From the NCBI GenBank assembly GCA_034698045.1, contig JAQGAU010000777.1, positions 1-24,029 of the forward strand: a stretch of DNA of 24,029 nucleotides, written 5' to 3'. This DNA comes from Paramacrobiotus richtersi. Lineage: Eukaryota; Tardigrada; Eutardigrada; Parachela; Macrobiotidae. The notes beneath the pieces are model-generated. The model made no database searches, had not been told where the DNA came from, and saw nothing but the letters and a program-made list of their open reading frames with translations. Both the position numbers and the translations under genes were made by a program. Below are positions 1 through 9,260 of the stretch, one piece after another (the stretch's first letter is position 1; each line of letters opens with the position of its first letter).

Positions 1-253
1 AATTTAGCTGGCTCGTGCACGATGTCAGTCAGAACGCGCCAATGTCAGTCAGATTTTTGTGTTGCGCAATCACTATACTAGCGAACGGCTTCGGTATACC
101 TAAGCCTGGCAATTAAGGGAAAGGATCGAAGTAACTGCGTTATAATACAGCATATTTCTGGATGTGGACAGGATCGTTTAAAAAAATACTGATGAATGTG
201 ATACTCTTTTGGACGAGCGACTTTGGAAAACTAAGGTTGCTTTCCAGGCGATA
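1..253 (+). promoter_or_regulatory. 5' flank and proximal block of the first receptor copy
   Basis: This flank precedes the broken receptor at 254. From about 130 to 253 it resembles the DNA just upstream of the copies at 6091, 7200 and 10768. Shared pieces are a GTAACTGCGTTATAATAC-like stretch near 131-148, a TACTGATgAATGTGaTACT box near 187-205, a GGACGAGCGACTTT box near 211-224, and a pyrimidine-rich TTTCCAGGCG immediately before the ATG. Positions 22-33 and 42-53 hold a short direct repeat, ATGTCAGTCAGA. The conservation is seen directly; promoter or 5' UTR function is inferred. Confidence 0.4.
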
Positions 254-1192
254 ATGTCCGCAAACGCGTCCAATTCGTCGGATACCCTCACTTGGGGTTT
301 TAACTCCATTAACCAATCGATTCTCCTGCCATTTACCCTACTCTTCAACGGCCTGGTCATTTGGGTCTTCCTCCTCAACAGCCACCTCCGCATTGCTTTC
401 AACTTCTACATAATCAACCTCATCATCACTAACTTCATCTACAACTTGATAGCAAGCCCTTTGATTATCAACAAGAACCTCTACTCCTCCTTTTGGATGG
501 TGCTGCCATCTGTGACCTTCTCACGTACTTTGGTAATGTCTTCTGCATTGTGATCATGAACACGCATTTGCTGATAACGCTGAATCGCATCTGGGCATTA
601 ACGTTCCCGCACTCTTACTCCCAACGGCATAAGGTCAAAACCGCGGTTTCTTCTTTTTAATGCTGTGGGTGTGCGCTCACGTCGTATTTCTACCCGGCCT
701 GACAACCGACTGCCCTTGGACACGTTCAGCTGTATTATGAATTATGAAGTGCTATTTGAATGAAATATGTTTATGATGTTTGTACTGTACGTTTTACCAC
801 AGGTAGTGATCATCGCGGCATACTTGTACCTCTTGTGGAAACGGTGGAAGCGGAGACGTGCGCTCCAAGCCACGGAGGTGCAAAATAATGCTGCACAGCA
901 CAAACAACGCGAAAGCAATCGGGCTTTCCGAATTTTAACAGCCAGCACGATAAGTGTCACTGTGACCTGGACGCCCGGGACGGTGTACTACGGGATGAGC
1001 TGTTTCATGGATGTGACGAACTTGAGCATCGTTTTTGTGCTTCTTATGCAGTTCTTGTTTGTGGTGCAAATGTTGCTGGACCCAATTTTGTTTACGCTGG
1101 TCCTGCCTGAACTAAGAACTGCTGTGTGGCAGATTGTTAAAAGACGTCTTTGCCATATCTTTTACAAGGGCTCCGTAAAACCTGTTCGTTGA
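254..1192 (+). pseudogene. Class A GPCR pseudogene, group A, nearly full length
   Basis: The whole receptor can be followed from the N-terminal MSANASNSSD to the tail ending KPVR, but in several frames. Against the intact paralogs at 7200 and 10768 I see a 1-base loss near 500 (after LYSSFWM), which leads to an early stop at about 551; a 1-base loss near 650, just before TM4, giving TAA at 658-660; a deletion of about 13 bases near 706 that removes the FINAS part of extracellular loop 2; and a TGG-to-TGA nonsense change at 761-763 (the Trp of FEWNMF). The last third (767-1192, TM5 to tail) is open and still carries WTPGTVYYG and LLDPILF. An AATAAA lies at 1320-1325. With four lesions a functional receptor is very unlikely. 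The start was chosen at the ATG shared with all paralogs; an upstream extension to 209 begins with TTG and is not conserved. Confidence 0.9.
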
Positions 1193-1870
1193 TTTTGGAG
1201 ATCGTAATTACGAGAGACGAAATGTGCAGCAAAATACGAGCACGCACGTTTATGCATAGTAAAAGATAAGAAGACAAAACGTATGAGCATTGTGATGGTG
1301 TTTTTTCTATATTATATATAATAAAGGAAGTATTTCATATGAAATGTGTGCCATTGTGTGGTATTGAAAGAGACGCGGCTGACACTTCCGTCTTCCACCG
1401 CATGAATGTGAATACCCAATGAAACCCTCATAATGGCTTTAAAAAAGAATACCATACATAGGTGGATCTACAATGAAAATGTTGTCAGGTTGGGCGAGCA
1501 GTGGTTGATTACTGAGTAAGAAGGACAAACAGTCGATAAAGGAATGTTTATTTGTTGAACTTTGGCGTTTTTCTGTTAGGTTTTTTCTCTCGTTTTACAG
1601 TATATCTAATTACTGACTTTGTTTAGTACGCAACGCGCGCCCAGTGCTTTGTATTTTATTGAATTGTTATATTATTTTTTTGCCAACGTTTGGCCACTCA
1701 TTGCCGCGGGAAGACGGTACAGTTAGAATTTTCGTTTTCCATCCAGATTGCCTTTTTGAACTGAAGAAACAGCATCAGAAAATCTGAAGTCAAAACATCC
1801 CAGAAGCAGTGGCTTCCAACAGATTTGCGCCGTTCTGAACATATCATAACACAACACAACATTCTTCTTC
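1193..1870. other. Intergenic spacer with a fragment of distal upstream block
   Basis: No gene is seen. The first 140 bases look like the 3' UTR of the preceding pseudogene, with AATAAA at 1320-1325. The stretch around 1815-1855 (CAACAGATTTGCGCCGTTCTGAAC and following) resembles 22515-22560, so a piece of the duplicated distal block lies directly against the truncated receptor that follows. The rest, AT-rich between about 1540 and 1690, shows nothing I recognise. Confidence 0.4.
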
Positions 1871-2145
1871 GATCCTGCCTGGCGATTAGTGTCACCGTGA
1901 GATGGACGCCACGAACTGCCTACTACGGAATGAGCTGTTTCATGGATTTACGCGTAATCAGCTACTCGTCCATATTTGTGTCATTCACTGCGTTCCTAGT
2001 TTTGGTTCAACCGTTGATGGATCCGATTTTGTTTAGGCTGGTCTTGCCTGAATTAAGAACGGCTGCATGGCAAATTGTTAAAAGATGCGGTTATCGTCTT
2101 TTTTGTATGGGATCCGTGACACCTGTCAATCGATATTGGAGATAG
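1871..2145 (+). pseudogene. 5'-truncated class A GPCR fragment (TM6-TM7-tail)
   Basis: An open stretch encodes only the last third of a receptor: SVTVRWTPRTAYYGMSCF (TM6 with the W-x-P pair), QPLMDPILF (TM7 with DPxxF) and LPELRTAAWQIVKRCG (tail start). Homology to paralogs begins at about 1871. The in-frame ATG at 1825 and the codons between it and 1871 match no receptor, so TM1-TM5 are missing. The tail runs past the usual stop (SVTPVNRYWR) because of a small insertion after the Pro-Val codons. An AATAAA is at 2199-2204. Loop 3 and TM7 are intermediate between groups B and C. This is a remnant, not an independent small gene. Confidence 0.85.
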
Positions 2146-3119
2146 CAGATGCGAGAGAAAAGTTGTGCAGAAAAAGGCAAGCATGAACATTAATGCAAAA
2201 TAAAAGAAAAGCAGCAAAAATCGCTTGCAGCCTGCAAGTTTTTTGTGTTATTTGTGTCAAATATAGTAATTGTCGTTAGGTCATGTAAGTGAAGAGTTTT
2301 GTGAAATTCGATCATGGTGCCTGTTGCACGAGACGCTTCATCCTGCATGGGTGCAATTTAAATCCAAATGATATATTGATGCCTTATAAGCAAAACGTAT
2401 AGTCAATCGGATTTCAATGTTTGGGGTCCAGTTCTCTGGGAAAAAAACATTCTATCAGTCTGGTCAGCGTAAGAGCTAAGAACCAAGACGAGCGAATAAA
2501 CTATTCTTGCGACCTTTTTGCGCGGAGTAAATTGACACAAACCTGCCAGTGATGTCTGTCATTTGTTCATTCTTGCCGGCTACCTGATATCGTTGAAATT
2601 TTTAAAAGGCACAATTCTTAGCCAGAACACCCGACATAACGTGGAATGTCTCTAGAGCCGACAAAAACTTTTAAGCCAGATGTGCTTTAATGTCTGGCTC
2701 CCAGGACATATTGGCGAACAGTTAGTGTCCGGCTTATAACCCTTGTTAGCCAGCATAAGCCTTCCGGATTTCTACGTGCTTATTACCGTTTGAAAGCGCA
2801 CGATGTGTAGATCCCAGATCTGGTTTCAAATCTTGCGCGCTGTGAAAGACTGAAAGTATAAAACGTTGGTTCAACTTGGTCCAGGCTAAAGTGATGGTTG
2901 AGGGTGGAAGCAGTACTTATATCAGCCACCACTCTACGACTGTCACATAGCGTTTCTCCAGCGTTTTTCGGCTTAAATAACTTGGGAATCTTTCACGTCG
3001 ATGAAGATTTAAAAGCAGATCTAGAATCTACGCATCGCGCTCTCTCAAACAGTAGGAAGTACCTGGGAATCCGAAAGGCTCATGCTGGCTAAGTTGGGTT
3101 GTTACTTGTTAGTTACGCG
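2146..3119. other. Intergenic spacer, no gene seen
   Basis: After the pseudogene 3' UTR (AATAAA at 2199-2204) there is about 900 bases without a credible gene. A short hairpin lies at 2674-2699 (AGCCAGA, 12-base loop, TCTGGCT). TGTCCGGCTTA-like words near 2726-2740 resemble those in the other spacers near 9600 and 9750, so this may be decayed duplicated flank. The 64-codon frame at 2898-3092 has no conserved partner in other copies. Confidence 0.35.
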
Positions 3120-3780
3120 GTCGCATTGGGGAACGCTGTCTGACTTACAGCTAGGTCACCTTGGGAAATGGTCTGGTTCACATGACCAAGTACCCGGGTA
3201 AAACTCGTGCCGGAACCTGTCAACATTATTTCCGCACGAAATGGTATTCCTAGATCCTAAATAACATCCGGTACTATTTCTTGAGATCAGTAGTTGTTAA
3301 AGGCAAAACTTGTTTGAAAAGCTGTTTGTCAATTATCCTTGCCGCTCAGTGGAATGAGATCAATAACAAATACAGAAAGTGCAATGGCCAGTGAGTCGAT
3401 ACGTGCCTATTTTAGATTTATGCAGTGCAGCTCTTGGATCCGGCCTGCAAGAAGAAATTTGCTCACATTTACGCTTCCCTTCGAATCCAGAGTTTTGCTG
3501 TATGGCGCAACTCGGGCATAAATCCGTTTCAGGTTTCGTTCATAGGTCTCAGATCTACTTTACTCGGTACTGCCAGCTGTAAACCCGGTAACTTAATCTT
3601 AGAGATACAGCTGATCAAATGGCACAACGCTTCCGGAAAGGCCGCTATTAAAATATTTAATTTGCATGTTTTGAATCAAAATTCTCGGAAACTTTCTTTT
3701 GTGTCATGTTTCGGTTTGGACCGCGGCTTCGTTTTGGGGGCGTTGAACTTGAAAATATCAGAAGCAAATCTCTTATAACT
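3120..3780 (+). repeat. Duplicated upstream block, copy 1 (orphan)
   Basis: This block is similar, in the same order, to 4870-5640 and 9740-10470: a TCTGACTTACaGCTAGGTCACC word near 3140, CAACATTATTTCCGCACGAAATGG near 3219-3243, a degraded copy of the 35-bp inverted repeat at 3254-3287, AGAAGAAATTTGCTCACATTTACGC near 3450, a TACTCGGTACTGCCAGCTGTAAACC stretch near 3559-3584, and AAATATTTAATTTGcatgTTTTGAATC near 3650. In other copies a receptor gene follows. Here none does on the + strand, so the receptor was lost or the block moved alone. Frames inside it (for example 3425-3778) are not kept open in the other copies, which argues against coding. Confidence 0.6.
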
Positions 3781-4547
3781 TAACTAGACTCTTAAAAAGG
3801 GGTGCTTTGCCAGAATGTTATTCAGTAACGCAAGTTGTTGTTCAGCTAAATTATCCTTTCTCTGGTTTTTCTTAATACGCTCAATTCAATCTTCGTTTTA
3901 CTTTCCGTATTGGTGTTTGCATTTAGGTTTGCCGTTGATTTCCCCAACTGACCTTCTTTCATAAACCCCCTTAGTTTACAGTTTTCGCTCCCACTTTCCA
4001 ACGACCGAGAAGAATGTGCGCTTGACCTTTTACATTACGTTATGCGGTGAAACAACAAGCGGCGAAATGTCGCGTAATCCGTTTTAACCATATTGCGCTA
4101 TAAACGGTCATCGCCTAAACGGACAAAAGAGCAATGGAGGTCATCTTTTTACTTTCGAAAGCATTCATTCTATGGCTGACATCGACTGTTTTTATCGATG
4201 GAATGGCACCCTGTAGAGCATCACCTTCGCTTCGATCGAAGTTTAGCCTTAACAATCTGCCACCATTTCTATGGCTCATGCAGTACCAAGAACAACTAGA
4301 TCTAAAAGGACTGGTGTCTGATTGCGCATGTAGTATAGTAAGTTCTTGGCCGCACCAATAATTCACAGGGATTCTTCCCTAACGGAATTATGATCAATCA
4401 TACAGAGTTAACTAAGAAACTCTGTAGTTACGAAAAAACTAAGAGAGTATTCGTAAGTTTTGCTGATTTTTTTTTATTCTGTATAAACATTCGTGCTTGC
4501 ATTTTACTGTATCAATCACTCATATAGCTTATCTGCCCAGAGCCCAC
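3781..4547. other. Intergenic spacer, nothing recognised
   Basis: About 770 bases hold no receptor homology on either strand and no conserved block that I can match elsewhere in the window. Two overlapping open frames on opposite strands near 4115-4366 look like chance: they have neither a partner in the other units nor a recognisable domain. Confidence 0.35.
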
Positions 4548-4843
4548 TCAGTAAGCGGGTGCAACGAGTCTCTTACACAGCAGAATACAACCGCATCTTT
4601 TAAAAATCTGCCACACAGCAGTTCTTAATTCAAGCACGACCAGCATAAACAAAATTGGTTCCAACAACATCGGCACCAAAAACAGACGCGCAGTCAGAAA
4701 CAAAAATCTGGGCGGATAGTTGCTTACATCCACGAAACCGCTCATCCCATAGTACAGAGCTCCGGGCGTCCAGGTCACCGTGGCACTGCTCGTACTGGCT
4801 GTCAAAACTCGAAAAACCCGTTTACTGTCCCGCCGTCTGCGTA
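4548..4843 (-). pseudogene. Inverted, 5'-truncated class A GPCR fragment (TM6-TM7-tail), group C
   Basis: Read on the - strand this encodes the end of a receptor: an RRRDSKRVFRVLTAST-like loop 3/TM6 entry, ATVTWTPGALYYGMSGF, NYPPRFLFL in loop 3 outside, LLEPILF in TM7, LELRTAVWQIFKRCGC, then a tail VAPAY followed by TGA at 4548-4550. It is closest to the + strand copies at 16222 and 19204 (the NYPP loop and a tail ending in Tyr). The TM7 Asp seen in every other copy is Glu here (EPILF). Homology stops at about 4843 and TM1-TM5 are absent. No start codon exists at the break; the frame opens only at a TTG. It is the only copy on this strand, so an inversion or inverted re-insertion has occurred. 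Confidence 0.87.
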
Positions 4844-4869
4844 ACCCACTGGGTTTAGAACTATACTTT

Positions 4870-5640
4870 ATGCCCGTCTTACGAGGTCACACTGAACATT
4901 GTTTGGATGAAATGTCACTTTGGGGAATAGTCTGGCTTACAGGACGTACTGGGATAAATGTCCGGGTATGGCTCGACCGGAACATGTCGGCATTATTTCC
5001 GCAGGACGCGCTCCTCTTGATCTCGAATAACATCCTGTAATCTTGTTGTTAGACAAAACTTGACTGTAAAGCTGTTTGCCGGTTTGTCTGTATCGCTTAT
5101 TGTAACAAAGAATATGACCTGCTTGACATGAGATAAACACGAAAGTGCGATGGATCCTCACGTGCATACTTTAGATCTCCAGGATGTACATAGTTTATGA
5201 TTAATTACCTGAAGGAAGAAATTTGTGTGAAATTTGGCGTGATCATAATCCCACTTCCTTTCGATACGCATCAATTGTTTGATTTGTTTCGCTACATGGT
5301 GCGACTCGTGCATGTGTCAGCTGCAGATTTCGTTCAAGTCTCGGGTCAAATTTTCTCGGTACTGCCAACTGTTGTAATCCGAGTAACTTACTCTTTGCCA
5401 CATGAGAAACACTGGGCTCAGCGGACAAACAGCTATTTATAAATATTTAATTTGTTTTTATTTTCTTCCGAATCTGAGTTTCTGGCAGACTTCCAAAGAA
5501 CATTGGATCAAAGTACTTTCTGGTCAAAGTACTTTCCTTTTCATGCAGAACAATGAATAAATAATTACATTCCAGCAAGCCATGCGCAAAACTGCCGATC
5601 GAGCTAAACAGAGAAGAAAGAAGTTCGACACGGTGGAGGT
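4870..5640 (+). repeat. Duplicated upstream block, copy 2
   Basis: The block begins right after the inverted fragment with GCCCGTCTTACGAGGTCAC, GGGGAATAGTCTGGCTTACAGG and CCGGAACATGTCGGCATTATTTCCG, matching 9747-9870. A decayed 35-bp inverted-repeat copy is at 5020-5054. GAAGAAATTTGTGTGA (about 5216), CTTCCTTTCGATACGCATCAA (about 5254) and TCTCGGTACTGCCAACTGTTG (about 5353) match copies 1 and 4. The end contains CTGGCAGACTTCCAAAGAACATTGGATCAAAGTAC, then AGCAAGCCATGCGCAAAACTGCC, shared with 6775-6870 and 19000-19100. A local tandem doubling of TCAAAGTACTTTC is at 5508-5536. It precedes the receptor remnant at 6091. Confidence 0.6.
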
Positions 5641-5940
5641 TCTTTAAGGTTTATGTATCGTATCCGTCCAGTATTTCGAGTGGTTTGATTTTAATTAACC
5701 GAGCGAGCGAAGCGAGCCAGGTTTAAGGTTGAGCATCTGGGCCAGAACAAAATTCGCCGAAAAAAATAATCGGGCTTAATATTCTCAGCAGAACGAAAGA
5801 ATACGCTGGTCTGGGGTGAGGGTGGGGCCATAAAACGTCCAATGGGGCTTCATTTCGCTGGAGGAAGGCGTTTAACTGTTTATCGACCACCTCGCCGGCT
5901 CATATCACATATCAAACACGAAAGGATGAAGGGCTACCTA
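5641..5940. other. Spacer segment not shared with other units
   Basis: Between the middle block and the proximal block lies about 300 bases that I cannot align to the other spacers. It contains a short GC-rich repetitive motif, GAGCGAGCGAAGCGAGC (5700-5716). It may be an insertion, but no terminal repeats or target-site duplication are evident. Confidence 0.3.
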
Positions 5941-6090
5941 GTTTTAAATGCTATACGATCCTTTCAAAGGCTTCGTGCAAGTACAGACTGAAAACCCAGT
6001 GCAAAGTAAAGCGACGAAATAATACTGATTAATGTGGTACTATTGTGTACAAGCGACTTTTTCCAGTTAAGGGTAATCCCAAGGCAAAAA
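5941..6090 (+). promoter_or_regulatory. Conserved proximal 5' block before receptor remnant
   Basis: This aligns well with 7050-7199 and more loosely with 10640-10767 and 130-253. Shared parts are AAGGCTTCGTGCAAGTACAG, AATACTGATTAATGTGGTACTATT (about 6023-6046), ACAAGCGACTTTTTCCAGTTAA and CCAAGGCAAAAA right before the ATG. Its preservation next to a dead gene indicates that the unit was duplicated together with the flank. Promoter or 5' UTR function is inferred only. Confidence 0.45.
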
Positions 6091-6468
6091 ATGCCCCCAA
6101 GCGCATCCAGTTCGTTCGTCGGATATCCTCGGTCTCACTTATGGTTTTAACCCCATTTATAAAAACTTATCTAGCCCTTCACCCTATTCTCTAACGGTCT
6201 GGTCATCTGGGTCGTCCTCCGCAACAGTTACATCCGCAATGATTTCAACTATCTGTAGTTCTACAGCACATAGCTAACCTCGTCCACACCCACTTTATTT
6301 ACAACTTAATCGCAAGCTCTTCGATTATCGTCACGGATCTCTACAACTTTTCCACACCACGTAAACTTTAGTAGTATGAGTACAGGAGGATGGCTGACAA
6401 AAGTCACATGAAAAACAAACAAAAGCTAACCTCTCCTGTACAACTCTATTTGGTGGATAAGCGCACCC
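6091..6468 (+). pseudogene. 3'-truncated class A GPCR remnant (N terminus to ECL1), group A
   Basis: From ATG 6091 the DNA follows the paralogs at 254 and 10768: N-terminal Ser/Ala-rich start, TM1 (TTCACCCTATTCTCTAACGG), intracellular loop 1 (CGCAACAGTTACATCCGCAA) and TM2 up to GATCTCTACAACTTT near 6346. Frames shift repeatedly and in-frame stops occur. A segment of about 95 bases with inverted ends (GTACAGGAG at 6380-6388, CTCCTGTAC at 6433-6441) then interrupts it. TGGTGGATAAGCGCACCCTT at 6451-6470 matches the WWIGAP codons of ECL1. After that the sequence passes straight into the upstream block of the next unit, so a deletion appears to have removed TM3 to the tail. It is non-functional. 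Confidence 0.8.
6380..6441. mobile_element. Small inverted-repeat insertion, possible MITE
   Basis: The 62-bp segment begins GTACAGGAG and ends CTCCTGTAC, a 9-bp perfect inverted repeat with weaker pairing continuing inward (GATGGCT against AGCTAACCT). It sits inside the receptor remnant, where intact paralogs have no such DNA. Ends of the form TA-CAGGAG...CTCCTG-TA would fit a Tc1/mariner-type MITE with a TA target site, but no second copy is visible in this window, so the assignment is tentative. Confidence 0.3.
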
Positions 6469-6930
6469 TTGTCGCTTATTGCTACTAAGAACATGAGAAT
6501 GTTAAACTGCCAAGAAGCAAATTGTGTGTAATCATTAATCAATAATCATGTTCCCGCTTCCTTTCGACACGCATCAAGAGTTCGCTGCATGGTGCAGTCA
6601 CGCAGATATTAATTTCAGATTTCGTTCGAAGATCGCAGGCCTAGTTACTCGGTACTGCCCATTATAACATGCGTAATTTCATCTGTGTCATACAGTACTG
6701 CTCTCCAGAAAAACCGTTATTTATAAATATTTGATTTGTTTTCTTCTAAAGCGGAACTTCTGCATGGCTGACTTCCACAGAACATTAGGCCAAAGTACTT
6801 TCGGTCAAGTTGCTTCTTATTCATGCAGAACAACCAATAATGTAATTACAATCCAGCACGCTTTGCGCAAAACTGCTGAGCAAGCAGGGCAGAAAGAGGT
6901 TCGACAGGCCTTTGAGGTTCATTAAGCGTG
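6469..6930 (+). repeat. Duplicated upstream block, copy 3 (5' part missing)
   Basis: The block starts abruptly at GTCGCTTATTGCTACTAAGAA, which matches the middle of copy 2 near 5092. It continues through GTTCCCGCTTCCTTTCGACACGCATCAA (about 6549), TACTCGGTACTGCCCATTATAACATG (about 6645), TTATAAATATTTGATTTG (about 6719), GCATGGCTGACTTCCACAGAACATTAGG and CAGCACGCTTTGCGCAAAACTGC (about 6854). The inverted-repeat part is absent. The 64-codon frame at 6731-6925 lies in this block and is not conserved as a frame in its relatives, so I do not call it a gene. The intact receptor at 7200 follows. Confidence 0.6.
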
Positions 6931-6989
6931 GTATTTCAGATTTGCGGTCACCCTCACGTTATCTGAAATAGAAACACTCAGATCCCGTC

Positions 6990-7199
6990 AATAACCGACC
7001 ATTTTGCTGTAGTTGGAGCGTTATAGGACAGTATATTTCGGAATGTCTACAGGATCTTTTCTGAAGGTTTCGCGCAAGTGCAGAATAACATCCACAGCGA
7101 AACTTAAAGCTACCAAAAAACACTGATTAATGTGGTACTATTATGGACGATCGAGTGACTTTTGCCAGTTAACAAATTACAAAACTCCCAGGCAAAAAA
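6990..7199 (+). promoter_or_regulatory. Proximal 5' block of receptor 7200
   Basis: CCATTTTGCTGTAGTTGGAGCG (about 6998) matches CATTTTGCTGTGGCTCGACC before the 10768 gene. ACACTGATTAATGTGGTACTATTATGGACGA (about 7121-7151) matches 6023-6054. The run ends CTCCCAGGCAAAAAAATG. The YYCCCAG|GC just before the ATG recurs as TTTCCAG|GC, CTTCCAAG|GC and GTTTCCAAG|GC in other copies, compatible with a 3' splice site of a 5' UTR intron. That reading is inference. Confidence 0.4.
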
Positions 7200-8165
7200 A
7201 TGTCCGCAAACATATCCAATTCGTCGCATAGCCTCACTTGGGGTTTTAACCCCATTACGGAACTGCTTCTCATGCCCTTATCCCTGCTCTTCAACGGTCT
7301 GGTCATCTTGGCCTTCCTCCTCAACAGCCAAATCCGCACTGCTTTCAATTTCTACATAGCCAATCTCGTCATCATCAATTTTATCTACACCTTGATCGCA
7401 AGCCCGTTGATTATCATTATGAGTCTCTACTCCTCCTGGTGGCTGGGTGCACCCCTCTGTGACCTTCTTGCGTACCTCACTACTGGCTTCTGCGGTGTAA
7501 TCATGAACATCCATTTGCTAATAACTCTGAACCGCATCTGGGCATTAACTTTCCCGCACTCTTACTCCCAGCACCACACGATTAAAACCGCGGTTTGTTC
7601 CTGTTTAATACTGTGGGTGTCCGTTCATGCAGTATTTTTACCGGGACTGTTTATCAACGCTAGCAACCGACTGTCATTGGAGACGTTCGGTTGTATTATG
7701 AATTATCAAGTGCTGTTTGAATGGAACATGTTCGTCGAGTTTATTACGTACGTTTTACCACAGGTAGTGATCATCGCGGCATATCCGTACCTTCTGTGGA
7801 AACGGTGGAAGCTTGGACGTGCGCGACAGCTGATGGAGGTGCAAAACAATGCTGCACAGCACAGACAAAGGGAAACCAAACGGGCATTTCGAGTTTTGAC
7901 GGCCAGCACGATAAGCGTTACGGCGACCTGGACGCCCGGGACTGTGTACTATGGGATAAGCTGTTTCATAAATGTGTCGCAATTAAGTCACTCGGACGTA
8001 CTTGTGTTCCTGTCTCAGTTCATGTTTGCGGCGCAAATGTTCCTGGATCCTGTTTTGTTTATTCTGGTTTTGCCGGAATTAAGAACGGCTGTTTGGCAGC
8101 TTGTTAAAATATGTCTTTGTCATGTTTTTTCTCTACGTAAGGGATCCGTAGCACCTGTTCGTTGA
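7200..8165 (+). CDS. Orphan class A (rhodopsin-like) GPCR, group A, intact
   Basis: A 321-residue seven-helix receptor, a plasma-membrane protein presumed to signal through G proteins; the ligand is unknown. The N terminus is short with sequons at N4 and N7. TM1 ~22-44 has the class A Asn in FNGLVI (N32). TM2 ~50-74 has Asn at 2.50 (N60) instead of Asp. ECL1 is WWLGAP. C87 can pair with C165 of ECL2, which also has a NAS sequon at 153. TM3 ends LNRIWAL (NRI 111-113 for DRY). TM4 has W139. TM5 has P187 and Y195. TM6 has W244-T-P246. TM7 has D283-P-x-x-F287 for NPxxY. The short basic tail carries Cys 305 and 307, possible palmitoylation sites, and ends SVAPVR. The start is the ATG conserved in all paralogs. 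AATAAA lies at 8206-8211. It is most like the gene at 10768. A chemosensory or peptide receptor role is possible but unproven. Confidence 0.93.
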   Translation: MSANISNSSHSLTWGFNPITELLLMPLSLLFNGLVILAFLLNSQIRTAFNFYIANLVIINFIYTLIASPLIIIMSLYSSWWLGAPLCDLLAYLTTGFCGVIMNIHLLITLNRIWALTFPHSYSQHHTIKTAVCSCLILWVSVHAVFLPGLFINASNRLSLETFGCIMNYQVLFEWNMFVEFITYVLPQVVIIAAYPYLLWKRWKLGRARQLMEVQNNAAQHRQRETKRAFRVLTASTISVTATWTPGTVYYGISCFINVSQLSHSDVLVFLSQFMFAAQMFLDPVLFILVLPELRTAVWQLVKICLCHVFSLRKGSVAPVR

Positions 8166-8789
8166 TTGTGGAGAATGTAATTACGAGATATTTAGTGCGT
8201 AGCAAAATAAAAGCATAAAGGTTCATGCATTGGAAAAAGGGAACGAGTTACCTTCAGTTCAAAAATAAAATTGAGAAAAACTGCGCATCTTAGCATAAAG
8301 AGCTGCGGCAAAAGGTAGATGCTTCCAGTTTCGGCGCACCGAGTGATGCATTACGGCTACTCTCCGCCATGACCCACATTAGCCCCCATAGATTTGGCAC
8401 TGCCAGTTGTGAACGTTCTAGCAGCCATTGACTGATCAGTGGAGGCCAGCAAGAAAGTTCAAACCAAAAAGTCATCCTGTGTTTTAAATTTCTTCGAACT
8501 GTGACCTTGCAAAGTATACCGCATCTGGTGCTTTGGTTCGACACGTATTACCGGAGGAGGAGGATCTGTTTTTGTTGGGAGCGTCGTCAACTTTTCCGGC
8601 CGTCATCAGATTGTTTAATGACCACGCAGGGAAGCTAAAGAAGTCGTTAATGCAGGTGAAATGCTTCCGGCTCATAACGTTCGCTTTCATTCAAAAAATC
8701 TGTTTGATTTTCACTATTTGTTAAAATGAATTACGGAGCAAGAAAGGTTCGAGTACCCGCACACCGTGGTTTCGGCATACTCGTGCAAC
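8166..8789. other. 3' UTR and spacer, no gene seen
   Basis: Polyadenylation-type signals at 8206-8211 and 8264-8269 probably end the preceding receptor transcript. The remaining 500 bases show no receptor homology. The frame at 8533-8724 begins with TTG and has no conserved counterpart, and antisense frames here are equally short. Confidence 0.4.
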
Positions 8790-9260
8790 GTGCAGCTGCT
8801 AAGTAATGTCAGCGAAAACAGCATTAACTAGTTCTGAAGTGTCAGAAATGGCCAATTGCGTGACCGGAGCTAGGTATTATAATACGTTTGGGATATCTCC
8901 TTAAATGACAGAATCGTTGCTCCGGCCCGTCTCCATTTGCCCTCGCTACGTTGCAGCAGTATGGGTACTCTACCCGCACCGTCGACACCTTGGGATAGCA
9001 GTTAGGAATGTTTTCTTGACCTTTTAATTTTTTGTGGCGTTTGTGGTTGGCGTGTAGTGGTTTTGATGGCTGTTGTCGAATGAAATAATATACTGCGGTC
9101 CACATACCTACCTCAGATCCACCATAATTTACTGTTCAAAAAATTTTTTATAAGCGGTGAATGTTGTGGACGGCGTAAGCTGCATGATGTCCTCAGCTGC
9201 AAAGTGGTTTTATTTTGAACAAAATTATTGCCAGTCTTTCTATCGATTTTAGGGTTTGCA
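8790..9260 (+). repeat. Distal duplicated spacer block, copy at 8790
   Basis: The DNA matches 12690-13090 in order: TTAACTAGTTCTGAAGTGTCAgAAaTG (about 8823), GACCGGAGCT against GCCCGGAACT, TTTTTTGTGGCGTTTGTGGTT (about 9030) against ATTCTGTGGCATTTGTGTTTCGC, GAATGAAATAATATACTGCGGTCCACATA (about 9079) against GAATAAAATAATACACTGGGGTTCACATA, and CAGATCCACCAT against CAGGTTCACCAT. It then runs into TCTATCGATTTTAGGGTTTGCATTC, the lead-in of the inverted-repeat block seen at 13074, 21152 and 22650. Confidence 0.55.

Noticed and set aside
209..253. N-terminal extension of the first receptor copy
   Set aside because: Starts with TTG and overlaps a conserved non-coding flank box; the conserved ATG is 254.
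3425..3778. 117-codon open frame upstream of the inverted fragment
   Set aside because: Begins with GTG and lies in the repeated upstream block; the matching DNA at 5205 and 10085 does not keep the frame.
8533..8724. 63-codon frame with an acidic start
   Set aside because: TTG start, no homolog in the other spacers, and an overlapping antisense frame of similar length.
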